64,000 bases of DNA from Actinomycetota bacterium (GTDB taxonomy: Bacteria > Actinomycetota > Acidimicrobiia > Acidimicrobiales > Ilumatobacteraceae). A program made the position numbers and the translations under genes. The stretch is taken from assembly GCA_005790505.1 (NCBI GenBank), contig SXUP01000048.1:1-64000 (forward strand), in the 5' to 3' direction. Of the stretch, positions 9,517 through 18,200 are shown piece by piece (position 1 is the stretch's first letter; each line of letters opens with the position of its first letter). The notes beneath the pieces are model-generated. The model was given only the letters and a program-made list of their open reading frames with translations. It did no database searches and was not told the origin of the DNA.

Positions 9517-10140
9517 GCGGCTTTTTTGTTCAGCAAACTCTTCAGGGGACAAGACCCCTCGCTGTAGCAAGCCTTCAAGTTTTTCAAGTTGCAAGACTAG
9601 GTCACTTGTTCGGCTTCCTCCTTGAAATCCCGGCACGTCGACGATTCCTGGACTGCGAGACTGCAGTGCTGCATGCACAATGTTTTGTACTGCTTCGGGA
9701 TCCTGAATATCGCTAAATTTTTGCTGCCCGTCACGACCTGACGACTCAATAATCAAGTCACCTGCTCCTATCAATCGCTCAAAAATTGTTTGTTTGAAAT
9801 TGACATTGCTCACCCGTTCAAGTGGCATTTCGACTCCTTGACGCGCCAAGACCCCTTGTCGATAAATCACTCGGTGAGAGGTCACCACAAAATAAGTCGT
9901 GCGCCACTGCAACATTTTGACTACCAGCCACGACCCCGTCACGACAAGCGCCCCGATCATCAAGTACTTCATAAGAGTCTCTACCCAACCATCAAACTGG
10001 GCAAGCGCAGTCAACGCCAACACGGCGGAAAGACCCGTTGCCGCACCTGCTGGGGCCAAAAACCACCAATGCGGATGCAGATCAAGAGTAATGGTTTCGT
10101 AGTCATTTAAAAGCCGACGCGGGAAGGGCATAGCGAACAT
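9505..10140 (-). CDS. Bacterial PH-domain (DUF304) membrane protein with SHOCT tail
   Basis: The 211-residue protein has two N-terminal membrane helices (about 27-47 and 53-73). Next comes a bPH2/DUF304 domain with the typical TSHRVIYRQGVLARQGVEMPLERVSN region. A C-terminal SHOCT-like helix pair follows: LEKLEGLLQRGVLSPEEFAEQKSRLL. Such proteins sit at the cytoplasmic membrane face; no enzymatic role is known. Its start codon is only about 26 bp from that of the divergent helicase gene, so their promoters overlap. The 3' end overlaps galK by 12 bp. Confidence 0.8.
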   Translation of the reverse strand: MFAMPFPRRLLNDYETITLDLHPHWWFLAPAGAATGLSAVLALTALAQFDGWVETLMKYLMIGALVVTGSWLVVKMLQWRTTYFVVTSHRVIYRQGVLARQGVEMPLERVSNVNFKQTIFERLIGAGDLIIESSGRDGQQKFSDIQDPEAVQNIVHAALQSRSPGIVDVPGFQGGSRTSDLVLQLEKLEGLLQRGVLSPEEFAEQKSRLLD

Positions 10141-10166
10141 GGTAGCGAGCCTCTAGTTTGGCGGAT

Positions 10167-12065
10167 GTGAATACTGATGACATTTTGCTGGGGCTTGACC
10201 CACAACAACGGCAAGCAGTTACTGCTACCTCTGGGATCGTCATCGTTCGCGCGGGCGCTGGATCAGGAAAGACGACCGTTCTTACCCGACGCGTGGCATG
10301 GCGAGCCGCGAACAGCACGGCCGACCTTGAGCATGTTTTGGCCATCACTTTTACACGCCAGGCTGCGTCAGAACTGAGCCGACGAATTCGCACACTGCGA
10401 TTTATCGACGATGAAGACGCGCCGAGGCAAAATGACTTTACTGCTGGCACTTTTCATGCAATCGCCCTTCGATTACTTAAACAACGATTCGCTGATACCA
10501 ATCGTGCTGCTCCACTTGTGATTACAAACAGGATGGCGCTCCTAAGCACAACTGCTGGCGCCGATAGTCGCGGAGGTGGTGCGATTGACTTAATGAACTT
10601 GATTGACTGGGCCCATGCCCGACACCTAGCACCAACCGATATCGGAAACACGATTCAAAAATTTGGACGGCAGATGCCCGTTTCAATTGATCGCTTTATT
10701 GAGATATTCACCAATTACGAGAAGGCCAAGCGTAAACGGGGCGTTGTTGACCTCAATGATCTCATCTCGCTCGTTGTGCACGAAGCCAGATACGACGCCG
10801 CTTTTGCCGCGTCAATCAGGTGGCAATACCGCCATATTCATGTTGATGAAGCCCAAGACATGAACCCCTTGCAGTATTCCTTTTTACGGGTGCTCGTCGG
10901 CGCAACGCCAGATCTGTTTATCGTGGGCGACCCCCATCAGGCCATTTATGGCTGGAATGGCGCGGACCACACATTATTCGATGAACTTCCTGACCTCTCG
11001 GAGGGCAGTCAGGTTATAGACCTGCCCTCTAACTATCGGTGCTCGCCTCAGATTGTTGCTGCCGCGGTACATATCTTGAAAAATGCAGGACATGTTGCGA
11101 ACGAAAAATCTTTGCGTTTGGATGGTGCCGCAATTACCACTGTTCGTTGCGCCACAGAACAAGAGGAGCTGACATCTATTTGTCAGCAAGTGATCAGACT
11201 TCATTCAGTTGCTGGGTCTTGGAACTCGATTGCGGTGTTGGCGCGCACAAATAAATTGGCATCTGAAATCGCCTCTGCACTGCTGGACGCCCGCGTGCCT
11301 GTACAGGACACTCGACCTGGTCGTGGATATGTCGCAGCCCTCGCTGAAGCATCATCTCTGGGCAGTAGGCATGCGCTAGCCGTGTGGGCTGCTGACGTCA
11401 TCGACACTCCTGACAACAACTCAAGCGACGACAGCAAAGAAATCGCCACGTTGATTCGTTCGTACCTATCAGAACATCCCTCTGGGCCTGTGGATGGTCG
11501 CTCATTTCAGTCATGGGCAACAACGACGGCACAAACATCGCCACAACAGGGTGTTGAAGTTTTGACATTTCACGCCGCCAAGGGGCGCGAGTGGAACGCC
11601 GTAATCGTTTCCGGAGCAGAAACAGGATTGCTTCCTCATTCGTCAGCAACATCACCCGAGGCACAAAAAGAAGAGGGTCGACTTGCCTATGTTGCATGTA
11701 CGCGAGCGGCCCAACATCTTGTGATTACCTGGACGGACAGGCGAGGAGGAAAACGCACTGGTCCAAGTGAACTCCTGCGAAAGTTGCCATTAGGAGAAAT
11801 GATTGTTTCAGCGCCTACTCCCGAGATTCAAGCACGGAGGAAAGCTGCGCCCGTAATTGACCCACTCGCTGTGGCGCTCAATCAATGGCGCCAAACGGCG
11901 GCGCGGGCATCTAATTGTGCTCCTGAGGCGGTGCTCACTGATTCAGAGATGCAACGATTGGTTCTTGCTAATCCTCAAAGTGATTCCGACATTGTTGCCG
12001 TATTGGGGCCAATCATTGGCACTCGCTACAGTGCTCGCATTTTGGCTGCTATTGCGGATCGTTGA
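10167..12065 (+). CDS. uvrD2: UvrD2-like superfamily 1 DNA helicase with C-terminal HRDC-like domain
   Basis: This protein of about 632 residues contains Walker A RAGAGSGKTTVL (motif I), ITFTRQAASEL (Ia), VDEAQDMNP (II), VGDPHQAIYGWNGAD (III), LPSNYRC (IV), VLTFHAAKGREW (V) and YVACTRAAQHL (VI). The last 70 residues (VALNQWRQTAARASN onward) resemble an HRDC domain, as in mycobacterial UvrD2. It is a 3'-5' helicase of DNA repair. GTG 10167 is preferred because TAGTTT lies at -13 to -8; TTG 10158 is the alternative. The end overlaps the convergent thioesterase gene by 17 bp. Confidence 0.87.
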   Translation: MNTDDILLGLDPQQRQAVTATSGIVIVRAGAGSGKTTVLTRRVAWRAANSTADLEHVLAITFTRQAASELSRRIRTLRFIDDEDAPRQNDFTAGTFHAIALRLLKQRFADTNRAAPLVITNRMALLSTTAGADSRGGGAIDLMNLIDWAHARHLAPTDIGNTIQKFGRQMPVSIDRFIEIFTNYEKAKRKRGVVDLNDLISLVVHEARYDAAFAASIRWQYRHIHVDEAQDMNPLQYSFLRVLVGATPDLFIVGDPHQAIYGWNGADHTLFDELPDLSEGSQVIDLPSNYRCSPQIVAAAVHILKNAGHVANEKSLRLDGAAITTVRCATEQEELTSICQQVIRLHSVAGSWNSIAVLARTNKLASEIASALLDARVPVQDTRPGRGYVAALAEASSLGSRHALAVWAADVIDTPDNNSSDDSKEIATLIRSYLSEHPSGPVDGRSFQSWATTTAQTSPQQGVEVLTFHAAKGREWNAVIVSGAETGLLPHSSATSPEAQKEEGRLAYVACTRAAQHLVITWTDRRGGKRTGPSELLRKLPLGEMIVSAPTPEIQARRKAAPVIDPLAVALNQWRQTAARASNCAPEAVLTDSEMQRLVLANPQSDSDIVAVLGPIIGTRYSARILAAIADR

Positions 12066-12744
12066 GCGCGCCGTGTTGATGGTCACGAAATAATCTGCCC
12101 ATTACCTCGGGCTTCATTGACAAAAACAAACCTGTGGACTCGGCGCAAAGAATATCCCCGTGGTGAAGGGTGCCCCGAGTAAATATTTTTCTGCCAACGA
12201 TTTCGGTCACGACTCCCCGAAACACCAACTCAACAAACAACGGGGTCGGTCTTCGATATGTCACAGACAACTCTCCCGTCAATCCAGGACGACCACTCAG
12301 CGATTGAGCCATTCCGAGCACCTCATCAAAACCTGCCGCCACATAACCGCCATGCACATGCCCAGGTGGTCCCTCATACGGTTCGGTAAAAACGGCGCGA
12401 CCAACGATTGATCGATTTTCTCCGGTTCCTTCAATGTTCATCACTAATGGCATTGAGAGACTGTTCATTACACCCATCAGCGGACTGCGATCAAGGAAAA
12501 TCATCTGCGACTCCGCCTCACCCGGTTTTCTCTCGTTACTGCGCACTTGCTCAAGGGCCAGCGCCACGAGGTCTGTTGCTTTCTGAACAGCCTCAAGACC
12601 AGCTTTGGTAATAAAAGCATCCCTGATGAGATCTCGCATTTGATTTGTCAATTCCACTCGTGCGAGATCTAGTTGACTCATCTGTTCGGCGCGTTCATGA
12701 AAAGAAGGGAATGACAAGCCGCTGCCGGGCTCTAGATCTGACAT
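12049..12744 (-). CDS. PaaI/4HBT-type hotdog thioesterase
   Basis: The 231-residue protein has a helical N-terminal half. Its C-terminal half is a hotdog domain with the thioesterase motif GPPGHVHGGYVAAGFDEVLG (about residues 126-145), then LTGELSVTYRRPTPL. It probably hydrolyses acyl-CoA thioesters; the substrate is unknown. A GAGGGAAAA-like ribosome-binding site and only 3 nt separate it from the upstream exonuclease III gene, so the two are co-transcribed. Its end overlaps the helicase gene. Confidence 0.82.
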   Translation of the reverse strand: MSDLEPGSGLSFPSFHERAEQMSQLDLARVELTNQMRDLIRDAFITKAGLEAVQKATDLVALALEQVRSNERKPGEAESQMIFLDRSPLMGVMNSLSMPLVMNIEGTGENRSIVGRAVFTEPYEGPPGHVHGGYVAAGFDEVLGMAQSLSGRPGLTGELSVTYRRPTPLFVELVFRGVVTEIVGRKIFTRGTLHHGDILCAESTGLFLSMKPEVMGRLFRDHQHGALNDPQ

Positions 12745-12747
12745 ATT

Positions 12748-13524
12748 TTATTTTCCCTCAAACTTAAGCAGGACGGGTGCGTGATCGCTTGGTTGTTCCG
12801 CCTTGCGAGCATTGCGATCAATAATCGTCCAAGTTGAGCGTTCTGCAACGCTCGCGCTCGCCAACACATAGTCAATTCGCATGCCGTGACCCTTGTGGAA
12901 GTCGCCACCTCGATAGTCCCACCACGAATACAACTTGTCCTCAGCATGAAAAAGTCGAAAAGTGTCCGTGAGCCCGAACTCGCACAACTTTGTCAGACTG
13001 TCTCTTTCCGCTTTGCTGACGTGAGTTGCGCCTTCAAATTTCGAAATGTCGTACACATCTCGGTCTTCTGGTGCGATATTGAAATCCCCCGTGACGATGA
13101 CGTCGTCAGTTGGACTGCACGTGACATCTAGATGCTGGCGTAATCGAGCCATCCACGACAGTTTGTAGGCGTAATGATCATTGTCAAGGGCACGACCATT
13201 AGGGACGTAAACGGACGAAACTCGTACTCCCCCGCATGTCGCCGAAATGACACGGGCTTCGTGATCTTGTTCGACACTTGCATCAAAGTTGGCGACGACG
13301 TTTGACAAGCCCACTCGGGACATAATGGCGACACCATTCCAGCGACCTTGTCCAAAATGTGCACTCTCGTAACCAAGGTCGTTAATCTCAGAGGTCGGAA
13401 AAACATCTTGCGCCAATTTTGTCTCTTGCACACACAAAACATCAGGCTGTACATCGGTCATCCACTCAAGCACGCGGGGTAGGCGCGCTTTCAGCGAGTT
13501 CACATTCCAAGTTGCAATCAGCAC
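12748..13524 (-). CDS. xthA: Exodeoxyribonuclease III
   Basis: The 258-residue protein has the AP-endonuclease family motifs: ATWNVNSLKARLPR at the N-terminus, CVQETKLAQD with the metal-binding glutamate, VTGDFNIAPEDRDV, and a terminal QPSDHAPVL with the catalytic histidine. It cleaves abasic sites and degrades 3' ends in base excision repair. The start is GTG 13524, preceded by TAGCGT at -12 to -7, so the mRNA is probably leaderless. The thioesterase gene follows. Confidence 0.93.
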   Translation of the reverse strand: MLIATWNVNSLKARLPRVLEWMTDVQPDVLCVQETKLAQDVFPTSEINDLGYESAHFGQGRWNGVAIMSRVGLSNVVANFDASVEQDHEARVISATCGGVRVSSVYVPNGRALDNDHYAYKLSWMARLRQHLDVTCSPTDDVIVTGDFNIAPEDRDVYDISKFEGATHVSKAERDSLTKLCEFGLTDTFRLFHAEDKLYSWWDYRGGDFHKGHGMRIDYVLASASVAERSTWTIIDRNARKAEQPSDHAPVLLKFEGK

Positions 13525-13530
13525 ACTTTG

Positions 13531-13536
13531 ACGCTA
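13531..13536 (-). promoter_or_regulatory. -10 element TAGCGT of leaderless xthA
   Basis: TAGCGT lies exactly -12 to -7 from the GTG start of xthA, and no Shine-Dalgarno is present. It sits in the 42-bp gap after the NYN-S1 gene. Confidence 0.5.
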
Positions 13537-13566
13537 GTGAAAAACAGACAGCGCCGACAAGACGGA

Positions 13567-14511
13567 CTACTTCTTTTTTGGCTTGACCGGGGATGTCTTT
13601 TTTGCTGTTGACTTTGCGGCTGTCTTCTTTTTTGGCTTGACCGGGGATGTCTTTTTTGCTGTTGACTTTGCGGCTGTCTTCTTTTTTGCTGTTGACTTAG
13701 CGACCATGTTGATCATGCCTAGTTCAACACTGCGGCGTCCCGCATTAAAACCTGCAACGACAACGGTAATGACTTCACCGATTTTGAAATGATCCCGCGC
13801 ACTTCGTGGCGCAGGATTGCTGATGAGTCTCAGGGGAATATATCCTAGAACTTCCCCCATTGATAAATTTGCTCCGTGGGATGTGTATGCATCAACTCTT
13901 GCTTTGATTGTTGAGCCAACCGGATATTTTTCCACGAAAGTTAAAAACGGCATCACATCATTCGTGTCTCGGACGCGTGCTCCAGGAGGAGGGGCCTTTG
14001 GCACTGGCATTGGTTTGCTGGACGCGGCACTTGACTTTTGTGGATTTTTCTCCACGATTCTCCCACCACTATTCATTGCCCGACGACTTGTTGGCCCGCG
14101 CACAGGCAACCGCTCAACGAACACCCACCCAACATTGGGGACCGGCTTACCGCCAAGTAAACGACCCTCATCAAAGAGCCACTTGTACTTGCCGTGAAAC
14201 TCTTGATAACTGTCATTGGACAAAATCGTTCCATTTACTTTGTGGGCAATCGACAAAACAAATGCATCGCCACGCCCGATCGCCCCTGCTGGTGGTGCAA
14301 CCAACTCATTGTTGTTAATTGCCCCGTCAAACTCTGCCTGTTCTTTCTTGTTGATTCGATGGCCAAATGTCGCGTCCACCACAACCGTGACAATCACGCT
14401 TGGAAACTCCTTCATCAGCGATGCGACAGCCTCACTGAGTTGCGCCAGACTCGGCTGAGTGCGTCCTTCAGTGGCCATGTTGGACCCATCAACAATCACA
14501 TGATTTTTCAT
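13567..14511 (-). CDS. NYN (PIN-like) ribonuclease domain fused to S1 RNA-binding domain and lysine-rich repeat tail
   Basis: From ATG 14511 the 314-residue protein opens with an NYN/Zc3h12a-like nuclease domain: VIVDGSNMATEGR, VVVDATFGHR, GRGDAFVL and TILSNDSYQEF carry the acidic metal residues. A proline/alanine linker follows. Then comes an S1-type OB-fold (VGSTIKARVDAYTSHGANL ... GYIPLRL ... GEVITVVVAGF). It ends in about 45 residues of K/A/T/S/P repeats. The probable role is RNA cleavage or turnover, with S1 and the basic tail binding RNA or DNA. A GTG at 14529 would add six residues. I do not know an experimentally studied protein with this architecture. Confidence 0.78.
   Translation of the reverse strand: MKNHVIVDGSNMATEGRTQPSLAQLSEAVASLMKEFPSVIVTVVVDATFGHRINKKEQAEFDGAINNNELVAPPAGAIGRGDAFVLSIAHKVNGTILSNDSYQEFHGKYKWLFDEGRLLGGKPVPNVGWVFVERLPVRGPTSRRAMNSGGRIVEKNPQKSSAASSKPMPVPKAPPPGARVRDTNDVMPFLTFVEKYPVGSTIKARVDAYTSHGANLSMGEVLGYIPLRLISNPAPRSARDHFKIGEVITVVVAGFNAGRRSVELGMINMVAKSTAKKKTAAKSTAKKTSPVKPKKKTAAKSTAKKTSPVKPKKK
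13570..13677 (-). repeat. Two tandem 54-bp repeats encoding an 18-residue basic unit
   Basis: Positions 13570-13623 and 13624-13677 are identical at period 54 bp. A shorter related piece (cttttttgctgttgac) recurs at 13681. The period is a multiple of three, so gain or loss of a unit keeps the frame. It encodes the histone-H1-like K/A/T/S/P tail of the NYN-S1 protein. Confidence 0.92.
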
Positions 14512-14572
14512 ACACTGACAGTCAAGCACCCCACTAGGACTAAAACGCGGCGAGGCACCTACGATTCGTCAG

Positions 14573-15250
14573 ATGTCGTTGACCCCCCTCCGTGCCGTTC
14601 TGTGGGACTTTGGTGGAGTTATTCTCACGAGCCCGTTTGAGGCCTTCAACGACTATGAATCAGCCGCTGGCCTGCCTCGGGATTTTATCCGCACCATCAA
14701 CTCGCACAATCCCCACGCCAACGCCTGGGCATTGCTTGAACGCAGTGAAATCTCTCCCACCGAATTTGATCAACTCTTTGCCCAAGAAAGTGCCGCGCGA
14801 GGCCACCGTGTGCCGGGCGCCGATGTATTGGCGCTCTTATCGGGAGAAATCCGACCAAATATGGTGGCTGCTCTTGACGCGGTTATTGCGGCAGGTTTCA
14901 AAACCGCTTGCCTTACCAACAACATGGTGAATACCGGCGACACAGTGAATACCGGGGACACAGTGAATACCGGCGGAGCATCAAACGAACGGTCTTTAGC
15001 CTTGAGTGCGGTGATGAATCGATTTGACGTAATCGTTGAGAGCAGCAAAGTTGGCATCCGAAAACCTGAGCCACGCTTTTATGAAATTGCCTGCGAGATG
15101 CTTAATGTTGCGCCCTCGGAATGCGTGTTCCTTGATGATCTCGGGATAAATCTAAAACCTGCAGCAGCAATGGGAATGCACACCATAAAAGTTGTCGATC
15201 CGATCGAAGCCATTTATCAACTCGGTGTTCTCACGGGACTTAATTTCTAA
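14573..15250 (+). CDS. HAD-superfamily hydrolase with in-frame hexapeptide repeat
   Basis: The 225-residue protein has HAD motif I LWDFGGVI (nucleophile Asp near residue 11, Gly in place of the second Asp, as in epoxide-hydrolase N-domain/ACAD10-like phosphatases), motif II CLTNN, motif III lysine in SKVGIRKPEPRFY and motif IV FLDDLGINL. Directly after motif II it carries VNTGDT repeats that look like an expanded insertion. It is probably a small-molecule phosphatase. TACGAT lies at -13 to -8. Its stop codon overlaps the convergent kgd stop codon. Confidence 0.82.
   Translation: MSLTPLRAVLWDFGGVILTSPFEAFNDYESAAGLPRDFIRTINSHNPHANAWALLERSEISPTEFDQLFAQESAARGHRVPGADVLALLSGEIRPNMVAALDAVIAAGFKTACLTNNMVNTGDTVNTGDTVNTGGASNERSLALSAVMNRFDVIVESSKVGIRKPEPRFYEIACEMLNVAPSECVFLDDLGINLKPAAAMGMHTIKVVDPIEAIYQLGVLTGLNF
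14927..14977 (+). repeat. 18-bp tandem repeat (VNTGDT units) inside the HAD gene
   Basis: The unit gtgaataccggcgacaca occurs at 14927-14944 and, with one change, at 14945-14962. A partial third copy runs to 14977. It encodes VNTGDT VNTGDT VNTGG. The period keeps the reading frame. Confidence 0.9.
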
Positions 15251-18200
15251 CAGCCTGTGAATGCCTCGTCCATCAGGTCGGCAAGTTCTTGGTCATGAAT
15301 AGTTTTTGAACCAGTGGCCGGACTTCCAGACTCAACTCGCGACACTTGGCTTAAGTCATAACCCTGCTCTTTGAGTCGCCAAATGCGATGCTCCACGAAA
15401 TGCCACGCCCCCATGTTTTCGGGCTCCTCTTGCAACCACACCACTTCCTTGGCATTCTGATAACCCTGCAAGATTGCAACAATCTGGTCGAGAGGAAACG
15501 GATACAACTGCTCAACACGAACGATTGCAGCATGGCTTTGCCTCTTATCACGCTCAGACATCGCATCCCATGCAACTTTGCCGCTGCACAGCACGACTCT
15601 TTGCACTCGTGCTCGGTCAGCAACAAAAGGATCGTCAAGGACTTCTTCAAAAGAGCCTGTCGTGAGATCTGCGATTGGTGAACGGCTTTCTTTCATTCGC
15701 AAGGGTTGCTTTGGGGTGAAAATGATGAGCGGTCGGCGAACATCTTGAAGCATCTGTCGTCTCAATAGGTGAAAATATTGTGCCGCCGTTGTCGCATTGC
15801 AAACTTGAATATTGTCTTCCGCACATGCCTGCAAAAAGCGCTCAATCCGTGCGCTTGAGTGCTCCGGACCTTGTCCCTCAAATCCGTGTGGCAAAAGCAA
15901 AACTAATCCATTGCTTTGTTTCCATTTATCCTCTGCAGCCACAAGATATTGATCAATGACGATCTGGGCGCCGTTGATGAAGTCGCCGAATTGTGCTTCC
16001 CAGACCACCAACGAATTCTTATTAGTGTGGGCGTACCCATATTCGAAAGCGACTGCAGCGTACTCTGACAGCAAGGAGTCATACGTCCAGAAACGACCTG
16101 TGGCATTTGGCATTTCTTGCAGTGGAATCCAGTTGTCCTCATTTTCAAAATCAATCAATGCCGCGTGGCGCTGACTAAATGTGCCTCGGCGTGTGTCTTC
16201 TCCGGTGAGGCGAACATTGAAACCATCAAGCATTAAGGACCCGATTGCCATCGCTTCTCCGGTCGCCCACTCAATGGTTTCCTGCGACTCATAAATCATG
16301 CTGCGTTGTTCGAACTGCTTGAGCAATTTGGGATGTGGAGTGAAACTCTCGGGGTATGCGGTCAACTGCGCAAATATTTTGTCAAGCTGCTCTCGGGGTA
16401 CGCCGGTGCTGACATGTTCCCGTACGCCAATGGGACGGGGGGGCTTGGCGACCTTCACTGTTTCTTCTGCCTCTGCACGAGTCTCGTCAAGGGCAATCTG
16501 CAACTTGTTTTGGTAGTCCATCAGCACTTGTTCGGCGACTTCGAGACTGATGTCGCCACGCTTTACCAACGTCTCTACGTACAACTTACGCACACTGCGT
16601 TGTTCTGAAATCGCCCGATACATCAGCGGTTGGGTGTAACTCGGATCGTCGCCCTCATTGTGTCCGTGACGTCGATAGCACACCATGTCAATCACAACAT
16701 CCTTATGAAATCTTTGCCGATACTCAAACGCCAACTTTGCTACTCGCACGCATGCTTCGGGATCATCACCGTTCACGTGGAAAATAGGTGCCTGCACTGT
16801 TTTTGCCACATCGCTTGAGTACAGCGAAGAGCGGGCAAACTGGGGAGACGTCGTGAAGCCAATTTGATTGTTGACGATCAGATGCACCGTTCCACCGACG
16901 CGATAGCCGGAAATATCACTCATCGCCAGACACTCAGCCACTACGCCTTGACCCGCAAAAGCAGCGTCGCCATGAATCAAGATCGGCAACACACTAAAAG
17001 CATTAGGTGGTTCAATATTGTCTTGCGCCGCACGCACCATTCCGAGCACGATGCCGTCGACAGTTTCTAAATGACTTGGGTTGGCTGCCAACTCGATCGG
17101 CAACAGCGCGCCTTTTGGCGAATTGTAAGTGCCATGCGCGCCCAGATGATATTTCACGTCACCACTGCCCTGAACCGATGTCGGATCCACATGTCCTTCA
17201 AATTCACGAAAGATCTGGTCGTAACTTTTGCCCATGATATTGGCCAACACATTGAGCCGTCCCCGATGCATCATTCCAAGTACTGCCCCGTCTAGTTTTT
17301 GGTCAGCTGCTTGAGACAAAACCTCGTCCAAAATGGCGATCATTGATTCAGCGCCCTCAAGTCCGAACCGCTTTGTGCCAACGTATTTCGTGGCAAGAAA
17401 TTTTTCAAAAGCCTCTGCCGCATTAAGGCGTCCCAAAATGAGCAACTTCTCGTCTAGCGTTGGGGTAAAGGTGACTCCTTCTACTTTATTTTGCACCCAA
17501 CGCTGCTCATCCGTGTCTTGGATGTGCATGTATTCGATGCCGATCGTGCGGCAATACGAATCACGCAGAACACCAAGCAACTCGTCAAGTTTCATTTTGG
17601 TGCTACCAGCAACACCTCCCGTCAAAAACTCTCGTTCAAGATCCCAAATCGTGAGGTCGTAAGTGGCGGGGTCTAATTCGGGTGGCAACTTGGGCTCCTT
17701 GGAATGCAGCGGATCAAGATCTGCAATCAGATGTCCTCGCACTCGATGCACGCGCACAAGTGTGCTGATCTGCATTTGTTTGTGCATCTGAGATTCTTCC
17801 CGATTCAGAGGGCTCGTATCTGGCAACCACTTCACCGCTTTGTACGGCACCTGAAGGCTGTGAAACATCTCGTCGTAAAAGCTATGGTCACCGACTAAAC
17901 ACTCATGAACGTGTTTCAAGAAAAGTCCGCTCTCGGCGCCTTGTATTATTCGATGGTCGTAAGTGCTCGTTACCGTAACAACTTTGGAAACACCCAAAGT
18001 ATTGAGCGTGCTTTCATCGGTGCCCTGAAACTCGGCGGAATAGCCAATACTTCCGACTCCGACGATGACCCCCTGCCCCGTCATCAGACGGGGAACCGAC
18101 TGTACCGTGCCAATAGTTCCTGGATTCGTGAGGCTGACGCTGGCTCCTTGATAATCGTCCACGGTTAACTTGTTGTTTTTTACTTTCCGAATTATTTCGT

